DNA from: Bryopsis sp. KO-2023
Taxonomy: Eukaryota > Chlorophyta > Ulvophyceae > Bryopsidales > Bryopsidaceae
DNA: 64,000 bases
Assembly: GCA_030272585.1 (NCBI GenBank)
Contig: BSYQ01000012.1
Coordinates: 3,472,001-3,536,000, forward strand
Direction: 5' to 3'
Of this stretch, positions 23,993 to 36,100 are shown in pieces. Under the pieces are notes generated by a model that saw only the letters and a list, made by a program, of their open reading frames with translations, did no database searches and had not been told where the DNA came from. The stretch's first letter is position 1. Every line of letters starts with the position of its first letter. A program made the translations under genes and the position numbers.

Positions 23993-26108
23993 ATGGTGCG
24001 TAAGCCCCCTCCACCCCTGTTTCTGTCGACTCTGCGCATTCAGGACTGTCAGTTATTTCGTTTTCGAAAAACACTGGGAGAACGTGTGTTCGACTTCGTT
24101 CTAGGAAACCGAAAGTGGCGATGTGCGCGATTCTCAATGCTTGAGATTTTTTTGGTCTATGGCCTTTGCAGAGTCTCTCTCGTATGATCGAGCCCGTCTT
24201 CAAATGGGCAGCAAAACGATATCAGGCTGCTGTAGCGACCGAGCTCAAGAAATATGGTCTGCGTTATGATGACCTGCTTGATCCCCTCGAGGACCTGGTA
24301 GGGAATCTCACCTTTTTCTTAATTTCTGGTTTTGATAATGTTCAGGGACCTTGAAAACTGCTTCTTGTATTTGAGTGGTTGCTTGATTTAATGTCTGAAA
24401 GGAAAGAAAAAGCCCACATAATCCCCAGGTTCCAGCAGTATGAACACTGTCAAAGGATTATATTTCATACAGTTATTCATTGATATTCATTTGTTCATGC
24501 TTATTGATTTTCTAAGTGCCCCTTGAAAGTCTATTGTTGCTTTGTTAAGTTTGATTCCAAACAGCCTGAAACAGTTCTTTTTTCCATCGTATGGGCTTTT
24601 CGGCTCCCTTTGCATCTGTTTGAGGATTGTATTTAATAAGGCTGGATTTCTGGAAAGAGAAGAGTAAAATATATTACTTAAACTGGAGTAATATTTTCAA
24701 ATCAAAGCATTTTGGAAGTCGTCTGGTCTTTTTTGAGCAAACTAAAATGACTCAAACCAGACGCTGTGGGTGGCTTCTGTGGAAGAAAATTCCATAGAAG
24801 AGACTGTTATGTATTGGTGTCGAAGAGGATATAGCCAACACTGACCTCTATCATGTCCAGAAAATTTGTTTTCGAACATCATTGTTCATATATGTGTGGA
24901 AACAAAAATGGGTGGTTGTCATCGAACCATCAAGCCATCGCTTCCCACTAATGCAGCAATCCAAACAAAAAATAATCTGGACTCATTTTGTATTGAAGGA
25001 AAAGGAAATTTGGGGAACAAAAAGCAAACCCAGCACTATTGCTTGCTCCTCCGGATTTCGTTTCTCTTGTAGCTTGAGCGTTGTTGTTTTTTTCGTGAAC
25101 TAACCACGGCTGCTTTCTTTCCGAAGGATGTGAATGAGGCCATCAATCGATTGCCCCAGGAAGTGGTTGATGGAAGGACCGAAAGACTGAGAAGGGCCAT
25201 GGATTTGTCCATGAAGCACACTTACCTTCCCAACGACCTGCAGGCGAAGCAAACCCCCTTCGAACACTACCTCCAAGTGGGTTGAACAATGGAATGTGTT
25301 TTCAAACGAGGCTAGATAAACGATCTGTTTCCTTCATTTCTTTCATGCACGGTTGAGATTGGGCCTGTTTGTTACAATTGATCAGAAAATTTTATCCATT
25401 TCCCCCCTTGTATTCTTCCTGCAGTTCGTATTGGTTGGGAGAGCCCCTCATCGTCTAATTTTAGCAACAATCCCTTCCTGGAGAAAAAAGAAAAAGGAAA
25501 ATATTTTTTCCACCTTAATACTACCTAGCCGAACAATGTATCATCTAGGTATTATTTTTGTTTCATTATGGATCAATCATTAACAAATAGGGAGTGATAA
25601 TAGTGTCCTAGCTCTTAAGGGCTATATCTTTCATTTGCAATGCAAAGTGAAATCAAGTCAAGGATCCTTATGTAGCCCATCCAGTGCACATCCAGAGTAC
25701 CCCATTCTATGCATTTCCACCATACTTGAGCAGCTGTTTGATGTTTTCTTGTTAAATAAAAAAAATACCTCCACACAGATTTTCTTTTTCCTGTGTGAGC
25801 TTTTGAAAGTGTACATATGAATTGGGCGTCATGCTTTGCCGGGATCAGATTCCATAACAATGAAGGCACGAATAATTGGGTTTTTTGGGGGTTTTTTTTG
25901 GGTTTTTTTTTGGGGGGGTGCTATCAGGAGGATATCAGTGTCAATGCAATGTATTGAATGAACAGTAATGATTACTGTTAGCTTTTCTTTTCTAAATGCC
26001 AGTTTCTTTGTTCGGGTTGTCCAGGACACACTTGCGAAAGTGAGGGAGGAGAACAATGAACGTTACAGCGTTGGCTCCAACCGAGTCTATGAACGTCATC
26101 TTCCTTAG
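23993..26108 (+). CDS. QCR7: Cytochrome bc1 complex subunit 7 (QCR7)
   Basis: Matrix-side subunit of respiratory complex III that helps assemble cytochrome b. Proposed exons 23993-23995, 24172-24297, 25127-25276 and 26025-26108, all phase 0, give 120 residues, the usual size. Plant-like blocks are easy to see: KKYGLRYDDLLDPLEDL, DVNEAINRLPQEVVDGRTER and LRRAMDLSMKHTYLPNDLQA. The C-terminus reads DTLAKVREENNERY. The first exon would hold only the ATG, followed by gtgcgt; otherwise translation may start at the Met of SLSRMIEPVF in exon 2 (24184). The second intron (829 nt) and the third (748 nt) are long for this window. It lies 258 bp downstream of the MAPKKK stop on the same strand. Confidence 0.95.
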
Positions 26109-28279
26109 GCAGATTTTGCTTCTGTAAAATTTGACTTTGCACACTCAGCTGCAAGAGGCTTTGGGGGGGAGAAGATATATTTGTTCCAACTTTGAGCCAG
26201 TGTGCATTGCATCTGTAATCACTGCAAGCTCTCAATTGCATGTATTTTTTATTGTCATTTTGGTTTATTTGTGGGAATGCTGTCGAGGATACAGCTCTCC
26301 CCAGCGCCATTCATCAGGCCAAATCCTTCTGTATCATGAGGAAGATTTCTGTTTGTTTGGTGTTCCAGCCCTCTACAAGAGGTAGAATGAACTCACAGCC
26401 CTTTTGAACATTTGGAGCTCCCCCCTCAAACACCTCACAAACAAACAAGTTTAGAAGTTAGCAAACAGACGAATAAATGAGTTCTCAATCTTCCAGATAA
26501 ACAAAGCGGCCAGCCGTGGGATAGCACATGGCTGAACGAGGGGTGGTTTATCAGGGGTGGAAAGCTCTTGGTGGTGAGAAGCAATTCACAGAAGACCGGA
26601 ACCCACAATCCTGTCCGTCAGTCCACTGTCCACAATCTCTGATTCTGAAAACCAATACTGGGTGTGAATTGTAATTGCAAATGCTTTTGTGGCCCAATCG
26701 TCCAATAACTGCTTTGCATGATCAATATCACAAGCAACCTGCTGCTTTGCAAGAATAGTTATTTTTCTTTCAAAACTGGATTAGCGACTTAGGAACCCCT
26801 TGCAGTCTGTGGTGATTCCAACGCGGCATGAACAAACTGGTAATCACCCAATACGATTGCAATCTGTCAAGTCCTTAAAGTTGGGTGGCATCATAAGAAA
26901 TCTGTAGATTTATTAGCTAATAACGACACCAACCAAAAACCAACCAAATCATACTGGTGTTGTATATATCGATAAGGATGCGGACCGGCACTCAGGAATT
27001 TTAGAAATCTGTAAGCGGAACTGGGTTGAATTGCCCCATGCATTTCCATGTGGCTTGGTTGGGACTGCTAGCTTTTTTTCTTGGGTTTTTGCTGCTTGTG
27101 AACATGAATCTGTTTCTTTTTGCATCTGATTTTTGTCGCGTTCTTTGCCGTTCTTGCCCGGTTTTGACTGGGTGAATTTTCCGAACTCCCATAGAGTGAA
27201 GTTTGGGTTTTCAATTCCAATTTTTCACCTCATTTTTCCTCAGGTAGAGACTTTGAACACCATCTAATCCGGTGGGATCATATTTCTTTCTTTCTCACTT
27301 CTTTGAATTGAAAGCAATCAGGACATATCTGAAACGAGGCTTTTGCATCTCTTGGAAAATGTCCTTTCCTCATTTGCAATTGTCTTGCGCTGGGAAACTG
27401 ACTTTCATGGGCAGCACTTGGAGAAGGAATGTTCGTTCAGCCAGACTTGATCTCCCATCAGTACACAGCAACAATAAAAGGGGTTTTGGTGACGTGGTGG
27501 CTTGTATTGTTGGGGTACCCGAAAATACAAGAGTCAAATAATCTTCCACTTGTATCTACACATATATTTTTGCGCTTGCATTGATTTCATTATCATAGAC
27601 ATACACACGTTGGTGGATATTTGGCACTGGTCAACTCGCAATGGATTTACGGGAGGAGATAAGCCGCTGCTGCCTGGGTAATTATTCTCGCGATATGAAA
27701 CTCAGTTTGTTTCAATTTTTGTGGGGTTTCAATTTACAAATTTTAGACTCTGTTCTCATTGTCGTGATTTGGTCCATTTTTGGTTACCTCAGCTTTTTTC
27801 ACGTTCAGTCTGCAGTGAATTGAGCTAGCAAGGTGGGCAAATAGATTCTGACATTTTTTTTCACTAAACTGTACAAAATCCGACTGTGAAGCTGGTTGAG
27901 AGTGACCAACAATGAACCTCTATATTTTGAAGCCAAATCTTTTTAAATCATTGCACAAGTTCTCCTAAAATAATCCCAACAATCAACGGAGCCAAGTCAT
28001 GGCAAGCGAGGTCCATCCAACCTCAAAACCAACAGTTCATGGTGTGAAAAAAGAGAAGGGAATGGAATAGACGAAATGGTAATGTCAGTGAAATTTGGAG
28101 AGGAAAACGGTGGGCGGGGGGATAAGTGTGCTTGCTAATTTTTGTTCTTGGGAACAAATTTTAAGGCTTTCCTTTTCACAATGGCATGGAGAAAAAACGA
28201 TGAAATGCTCAGTGTCCCTGACTGACACAGACAAGAAAACCCATGTACATTCTTATTATGCCAAGGTCCAAAATTTTCG
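26109..28279. other. Gene-poor interval between QCR7 and dihydrofolate synthetase
   Basis: The two flanking genes converge here. No gene was found. It should hold both 3' UTRs. The only recognisable item is the ABC-ATPase exon copy at 27361-27460. Confidence 0.5.
27361..27460 (+). pseudogene. Inverted partial copy of ABC-ATPase exon 2
   Basis: Encodes HLQLSCAGKLTFMGSTWRR and NVRSARLDLPS, matching LQLSCTGKLTFMGSTWRR and NVGSAGFDLP from exon 2 of the ABC ATPase (17079-16920, opposite strand, 10 kb away). By eye the DNA is about 85% identical over about 85 bp with no indels in that core. Just upstream, ttttgcatctcttggaaaatg resembles the original intron end, which suggests a genomic rather than a reverse-transcribed copy, with about 45-50 bp of the exon's start missing. 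No partner ABC exons were found nearby. It is probably a dead fragment, although the frame is still open. Confidence 0.8.
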
Positions 28280-31200
28280 CTAGCGTGTGGGGCTTTCTAG
28301 ATTCAAACATCCCAGAGCTTCTGAGACGGCGTACATGGAGCCAGCAACGCAAACCAGCCCTTCCCCTGGGATCGATTCAATTTCGGTAATGGCCCTGTGT
28401 ATGGCGGAGGATATTGATGCTTGAATCATTTTCCGACACCTGAACGGACCCCCGGACGCTGTTCGAAAACCAGATTCTGCCATTTCCCAATGAGCAACCA
28501 AAGTACCTGCTTGGCATTAAAAAAGAAAATCCAAAACACAAGAAAAATCATCCACCCACCCAGAAAAATGCTCACTCCTGTTGTGCGTACATTTACAATG
28601 AATGAATTTAAAATTCATTGATTTTTAGAATGAATTCACTCGGAACATCTTTGCCCTGTGTACAACGATTTCAATAGAAAACAAATTGAAACAGATAGCA
28701 TCTCGATCGGTAATGTTCAAATCATGTTACATGTTCGTTTCAAATTCCTGAAAAGAGGTGCCCTTTACTGAAGGAAGCACTTCTCATCATTTGTCCAATA
28801 TGTTTATGTATATATTAACTCTATATTCTAGTATATATGTAATGGAGGAAGAGAAGCAATATTTAGAGGAGAAAGGTTGTGTAATCCACCAACCTGGAGG
28901 CACCGATCTTTTTCCTTCGAACGGCAATGATGTGGTGAAAATCACAACTTGGGGCTCCAAACGGAGGAAGGCTTGCATCACTTGGAAGTGCTCCTTCCCT
29001 TCCAGCATGGCTATGACTAAAGCAGTCACAGTCTTGAAAGGAAAAAGTCTGGATTTGCTCTCCACCATGGAGGCTGCAGATTCTTTGGTGTGGGCTCCAT
29101 CCAGCAACACCCAGGGGGAGTCTTTGTTCGGACGAAAAACCTTGCATTTCCAAAAAAAAGGAAAACTGGAGTGTTTACCTTCAGGAATCTAGTTCTCTCA
29201 GCTGATATTGTGAAGTAGTCGATGGAGTGAATAAAAAGCAGAGTCAAAATCCCTGGAGGGGTGCTGTGTATACACATAACATCTTCTGAATAAATCCTGA
29301 AGGTGAAGCTAGTAATTACCCAATCCCATAATAAGGAAAACTAGCTAAATACAAAGCAAAGGGGCTCCAGAGGAAAAAAGAAGTGCAAAATATATATCCT
29401 CACGTAATTCTGAGATGATGACACACCTGGCATCTGCCGGGCAACCTCACTGCCTGTAAGCCTTTCGTAACGCTTCCAGGAGGTATTTTCCACCCTTGCT
29501 TGGAAACCTCCAGCACAGCTCGAAGTGCCAATGCGATATTGCCAGCTTGATGATCGCCCTTCCAAAAATCAAATCAATAACAAGCGAAATCAGAGGATTT
29601 TTCCATTTTTGTTGCTGCAAGGAGGTAACAAAAACAGAAAAGAAAGAAATGTGATTGCGCACAAAAACAGGGGGCAAAACCTTTTCAAAGATGGTTACTC
29701 CCAGAGCATCTCAATTCTTAGCCTGAACTGGATATTTCTAAGAAAATCAGAAAGGACTCATAACTGCTAAATATCAACATTGATGGTAATCTCCCACCCC
29801 CCCCCCCAAAAAAAAAAATACAAGTAATAGATAAAAGTAAAAGCCATAGATACAGATAAAAGATAAAAGAAATGACAAATATTTAAATTTAAAGAAAGCA
29901 TGTCGACCAATTCTTACCATGAAAGGCATCACAACTTTTTCGCTCCAGTCCCCAGATTGGTTGCCTTCTAAGCAATAGCCTTCCGTAGAAATCTTGATTT
30001 CTTGACATGCTCCATCAGGATGCAGTTTTCTTTCCAGGAATTCCACGGATTCAGTTTTTCCAGCAACTGAAAGAGTGCTGTTGGAACTCTCTGCCGTTTT
30101 CTCCAAAACCTCCCGAACGATTTCGTGCTCCTGTTGGGAAGTTATGCAAGGCCTTCCGTTTTTCATTATGCCGGCTTTTGCTTTCGCAATGCTCTCCAAG
30201 GTCCCACCTGTATTTTCAAAGATTTACAAAAATAGAAATAAGAAATACATCAAAAAAGTAATTTGAAAAAAAGAAAATGATTTGTTTCACAGGCATTCTG
30301 AGAAGAAAAAGAAAGAAAAAATTGGCCTCCACCTCTGCCGAGTTTTTTTTCTTTCCTAGAAAACTCTGATCAAAGCGTTTGTTCTTTCCATAAGATTTTT
30401 TTGAACCCGAATTTTTACCTAAGGCTTCCAGATGCTCGTGAGCGATCGGTGCTATGACAGACACCAGCACATTCTCCGGTTTGAAAACATTAGTGGCATC
30501 CGTGGCACCCCCCAGCCCCACTTCTATTACTCCAATATCCACTTTTTCCATGGAAAATTTCTTGAAGGCGGCTGCAGTCAGCACTTCAAAATATGTCGGG
30601 GGCTCTCCAGATTCTTTCATTGATTCAATCACTGGCCTATATGAATTAACATAGATACAATGAAAATGAAACGCACATTCCTTCATTTTTTTTGCATGTT
30701 CGTTGGGGTTTTTTGGTCATAGGTATTTCTACCTTGTTTTTTTTTTTTTCATTATGGATGTGATTGTTCACTAAACAGAGGAAAATATCGATTTTGAAAT
30801 TTTATCCAGGAAAAAGTGAGAAACAAAACAACTTTCTGCTCGAAACCAGAGCACCACGATATATCTTTTCAGCAGGTAAAAAAGGAAAGACAGAAAGTGT
30901 AACCTTGATTTTCCCTCCAGAAAAGACTGAAAAAGTGTGACCTTGCCATGTCGATCAGCTCCTCCAGCTCCTCTGTGGACACCGGTGGGCCAATGCCACC
31001 ATTCAAGTGAATTCTTTCATTCACCGAAACAATGTGTGGGCTTGTAAATACTCCAACCTGCACATTTCCATTGAACGTAAACACATCGGAGCCTCTTTAA
31101 AAAAACAGAAAAAGCAAAGAGAAAATTTCATGAAAATATCGCCCTGAGGGGTCTATCTTTCTTTCTTTTACAAACCTTCAATCCACTAGCTTGCAAAATT

Positions 31201-31814
31201 GCTCCAATGAAGGCACTGGTGCTTCCTTTCCCTTTGCTGCCAGCAACATGAACTATTTTTAGATCGTCTTGGGGGTTTCCCAACCCATCCAGAAGCTTCC
31301 TAATTCGATCCAAGGGAAAGCCCTGCTCCCCATCACAGCCGGCGTTTTTGGGCACCCCCACCCCCTCATAATTCACCAAGCTGTTCAAATACTCGATGCT
31401 TGAATTTCGGCCAGGTCCACTGCTGGAAAATTTTGCCCGGGTGGATCTGAAATTTGCCCTTCGGGAATTGGCTGATGGAAGATTTGACAGGGGAGTAGAT
31501 GAAATGCTTGTTGCAGAAAAAGGCTGCCAAAATTCAAGTTCATTATGAGAAGGAAATTTGATGCTTTCCTTCCCAGAGAATACCGTGGATTTCTGATTCT
31601 TCAAACCAGCACTGTGATTTTTTTTTCGAATGGGCCCGTTTTGGGGAGAAAAAAAAGTACAATCGACATCACTTATTCTTTTTATGCTGTTGACTTCCCA
31701 ATTATCGATCCAAGAAAAATCTGCTGTGCCCACCAGTGCATGCCATCTCGATCGATAGTGCAACCCTTTTAAACTATCCTTACAACAAATCCTAAGAAAG
31801 CACCTGCTTCCCAT
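28280..31814 (-). CDS. DHFS: Dihydrofolate synthetase / folylpolyglutamate synthase family (GLA1-like)
   Basis: Mur-ligase-type enzyme that joins glutamate to dihydropteroate (or adds glutamates) in folate synthesis. Exons 31814-31176, 31057-30942, 30636-30419, 30207-29918, 29558-29427, 29140-28894 and 28506-28280 join in phase to 622 residues. Seen: the P-loop HVAGSKGKGSTSAF, FTSPHIVSVNERI, IEVGLGGATDATNV, EHLEALGGTLESIAKAK, GDHQAGN, LPGRCQ and VLLDGAHTKESA. The LESIAKAK and DGAHTKESA forms match plant dihydrofolate synthetase (GLA1) better than cytosolic FPGS, so DHFS is the favoured activity. About 130 residues precede the conserved domain, more than usual, and may include an organelle-targeting sequence. 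The start at 31814 is the first Met of an open exon; an upstream exon at 32463-32317 could join in phase instead. Confidence 0.93.
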
Positions 31815-33128
31815 CCTAAAAATTTCCTCAAAAAGTGAATGGAGAAAGTGTGTGTAAATATGTCAAAAAAACATCTGTAGAATCTCTGTGGAATAAAAAT
31901 ATAAGCGTGCAGCTTTCTCGTCCTGCAAACATGTAGAACGGACCAAAACTTCAGTTGGTCAAAATTCTGCCAGATGAAATGCAACCTACCTTTTCTAGGC
32001 TTTTTTTTTTGCAATTTCTGGATGTGTAATTACAGTGGGTCATTCATCCTTTGATGTTCCGGAACAAACAAAAGAGATGTAGGAATAACTTCAAGTCTTT
32101 TTTCTGTTCATGTATTCTCGCATGAATTTAGTAGAGTTTTTTCTTTTTCTTTTTCTTCAAACAGAAAATAGAACCGTTTTCTCAAAATCCTGCCATCCAG
32201 CATCGATAAAAGAAAGCCCACAGAAGCAGCCAAGACTGTCTGGAACTGGAAAAGTGTTTGAAACTTCTGACACTTGATGCCCAGAAGAAAAGTAATGAAA
32301 CCGCGGGATCCCTGACCTGATCCTCCTTCTGGCTATTGTGATGCTTCGATCGAAAACGCTTGGGGCCTCGACGAGCACTCTTTGTATCGCGCGCGAGTTG
32401 AAACTGTCTTTTGTAAAAGTGTGAACCTTTGACGTTCAAGGAGGCGGAATGTGTGACCGGCATCTCACACTTCCATCTGTCCCATTAAAAAAAATTGAGG
32501 AAAAATATAAAATGGAGGAGTGTGTTGAACATGGAGCGAAACCAATAGGGGGGTGATGTGAATTTTCAATCAGTCAATTTTCACTTTCAATCAGTCTGTG
32601 TTTCACCCCCCCCCCCAAAAAAAAAAAAATCGACAAAAAATATGTATATGTATGGATTCTTTTGAAAATCGAGTTTTTTCAAAACAAGAGCACGTGCTCC
32701 TTTTACAAGTCTGTCCCTATTTCATGTCCTCTGAAACCCACAGGATGGACAAGAAAATAACCAACATGAGCCCAAAAATTAATACCAATACAAACCCCTC
32801 CCAACCCGATTCCTCTCGGTCAGTGGCCAAGCCAAAAAAAAGAAAACAGAAAATCAGAAAAAGCTTGGACACTCTCATCAAACTTTTCCCCTGGCAAAAT
32901 CAATTATAACCACCAATACCTGCCAAAACAATAGTCAATTCAATATCTTCTCTTCTAGCAAAAAACACCCCGTTCCCCTAAGCAAATTAAAAAAAGATCA
33001 AATCACCACTGGACGATCCCATCGACTTGCTCCAGTCAGTGGTACCCAATATCCCACCCCAATAGAAAACCATACAAAAAAATCGTCTCTATGGCAGACA
33101 TGGAGGCAATCTAAGAAAAGACCTTGAC
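31815..33128. other. Spacer between dihydrofolate synthetase and serine acetyltransferase
   Basis: AT-rich, with A- and T-runs. It contains the possible exon 32317-32463 and otherwise nothing supported. It must hold the 3' UTR of serine acetyltransferase and the promoter of dihydrofolate synthetase. Confidence 0.5.
32317..32463 (-). CDS. Possible first coding exon (basic N-terminus), perhaps of DHFS
   Basis: An ATG at 32463 opens 49 codons that end at a good donor (GATCAG|gtcagg). The peptide is strongly basic (KGSHFYKRQFQLARDTKSAR and on). It ends in phase 0 and could join an acceptor at TTGTAAG|GATAGT near 31779, inside the first DHFS exon, which would replace the first residues there. It could also belong to another transcript. 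There is no homology evidence. Confidence 0.3.
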
Positions 33129-36100
33129 CTAAATGAAATACTCGGGCTCTCCTGTGGTAGCAGATTTTTCCTTTTCGGCTGCCTTAGCTCTCTTCTTTCT
33201 CAGATTTCGGGATGTGGCAGTTCCAGCCGTCTTACTCGAAGGAGGATTCTTCTTGGAGGTAGTCTGGTTCACAACTTGAAATGCTGATTTTCTCTTGCTT
33301 TTATTTTCTTTCTCAATTTTTTTCTCCCCCGATTTCATCCCCAGCACATCGACTCCGTTGAGTTTGCTCTTTTGATCGGCACCCTCCGGCTTAGAGGCTT
33401 CCTCAATAGAACCGTCTACAGCTGGAGACTGGCAGAATAATAACCGGAAAAAAACCCACAAAAAAACTGTTCAATGAACTAGCCAAGTGGTGGTGGTTGT
33501 CCTTCACATTTTTCAAATAGAAATCCCAAGAAAAATTGCGGAATTATCTTATTTTGGCGATTTGGTCATGTTGACAAATGGGGCCATATCACTCAAACGC
33601 ACATTGGGTGGAGAGCGCGTGAGGCTTTCCAGAAATTCCCCAGAAAACTGTTTCATAAAAACAGTTTTCCATGTTTTGTGTTGCATTGGATTGCTGGTCT
33701 GCGATGTATGGAAAATGAAAAAAAGCATTTACTCTAATAAATGGTACCTTTGGAACCTTCTCGTTTTGTTTTGCTTTCTTTGCGCTCTCTGCAGCGTTAG
33801 TGGTAGGCGTCTGTTGCAATACCAACAAAAAGGAATCAGACTATTTGTAAAAACCACAAAGCCTTGACCATCATCTGTGTAAAAATCATTGTTTTACCTT
33901 GAAAAGCGATCTCGTCTCCGAGACAATTCTATTGTTTTAAAGGGGGGGGGGGGGGTCCCTTATGTATCTTTCCCTAGCTTTTTTTCCAAACAAGGGGTGG
34001 GGTTACCTACAAAGTGTGTGGGAGGGGCTCTCTCTTCTTTTCAATATGAAAGAAATACAACATGATAAAAACGGGATGGGTGAGCAACAAGCATCTGCAA
34101 AGTAGGCAGTCTTATCAAACAGCCACCCCAGGGGCACATCCCCCAACCTGCGAAAAGTGCAAAACAAAAACTTCTCCTGTTACAATAAAATACCTGTTGC
34201 CACAAATCCAGATAGGGGTCGTCCACAACTTTAGACCAGTGTTCCATTTTCAAAGCTGGATTACCCGAAACTTTTCCCACTTCTTTGGCTGGTGAGCCTG
34301 CGACCATGGTGTGGGGGGGGACCGGCTTCAAAACCAAACTGCCGGCCGCCACTTGAGCACCTTTGCCAACGATGATATTGCCAAGAATTGTCGCCTGAAT
34401 GACACACATACACACATGTGTGTGGAAAAATCTGTAGAAGAATACCCTTATACATTGGTGGATGATTGACAGGGGCGTGAGTGTGAACTATGTTTTTGTG
34501 TTCATTGTTTCAAACGAATTCAGCAAACTCCATTCAAAAATTGACATCCATTGAAAATCATTAAGGGTGTCGGTGAAGTCCCCCCAGATGTAACCGTACA
34601 TCAAAAAATTAGAATTTTGCTCGAATTGGCTAAAAGCGTAATATATATTTTTTGGGGCGGTTCCTTTCACACTGTTTTGGTATTATTCCTGCAAGTAAAA
34701 ACGCTGACTGGGTGATGTGAGAGCCGCCCTACCGATGCTCCAATTAAAACATTCTCCTGAATTTTAGGGTGGCGATCTCCGACCTCTTTCCCTGTTCCTC
34801 CCAATGTCACATTCTGCCAGCAACAACAAACACTAAAATGCATCAGAAAATTGAAACTTCCCAAACAAAGTGATTGAGCATTGGAACCCAAGATTCCTAC
34901 TTGAAGGCAACAAAAACCAAAGCCAGAAAAAACAAGAAACTGAAGTGCAAGCAGAATCTTGCCAATACTTAATTGTGATCACCCGAGTCCCCCCCAAAAA
35001 AAACAAACCAAAAAAAAGAAGCAACAAGAAAAAAAACGAACATCGATCTGCAATGCTATGGATTATGCAACCTGCTGTTGATTTTGCCTTCACCTGCAGG
35101 ATGGAGCAATTTTTCCCCAGGACTGCCGTTTCTCCAATAACCACCCCTGTGCCGTGATCTATCAAAACGCCTTTTCCGATGGTGGCTGCCGGATGAATGT
35201 CCACGGCAAAAACTTCGCTCAATCGACTTTGCAGCGTGAGGGCCAAAAATTTCTGACCCCTATTCCAAAGAGCATGGGCAATGCGGTGGACCTGTTGGAG
35301 AAAACAATACAAACCCAAAAATAACTCTCAGGTCGATATTGGGTGGTGGAGTGGTGTATCTGTGGAGAATTTATTTATTTCTTCCCTCTAGAAGTTCTTG
35401 CCCGCACGGCAAAATCAGCTTGTCATAAAAAATATTCAACAAAGAAAATAATGGATTTAAATTGAAAGGTGTCTGATGTCAGCAGAATATCTCTTTATTC
35501 CACCCCAGAAAATGGACTAATACAAAGTTTCTGTACGAAAACACCCTGTGAGCATTCCGTTTGGCATGACTGTTTTTTCCTGATTATCTCTCCCGCCTCC
35601 AACCACTTTCCTTGAATTTCATTTGAATATTTATTCAAGTGGGTTATCACCTTTTTTCTCACTTAATTCTGTCCTGTGTTCACAAAAATTACACCCCAAA
35701 TGCACGCATGCCAAAAATATAACAAGACGTTTTCTGTGTAATATGTAGTACAGATTTCCAAGCAAAAATCGGCATTGTTCATCTTTTGTTAGTGATTCTT
35801 TTCCGCCCGACTTATTGACATGTTTTCATAATATATTGGTCCTAATTGGACATTATAAAAATACATTTACCGACCAACAGAAAAAGGATTTCAAACACTT
35901 TCACATTATTAGTCACTCACAAAACAAATCTCACCTGAAGCGCATGGTAGCCCTTGTAATACAACAATGCTGAGCTATATGACAGACACGCTGGATCCTG
36001 TCCAAAAACCAGCAAATCACATAAATAAACGTCGAAATAAAAGAAAACGGGGGATATGCAAGTTGGGGCTGCCGTTGGAGCAGGGATACAAACAACCACC

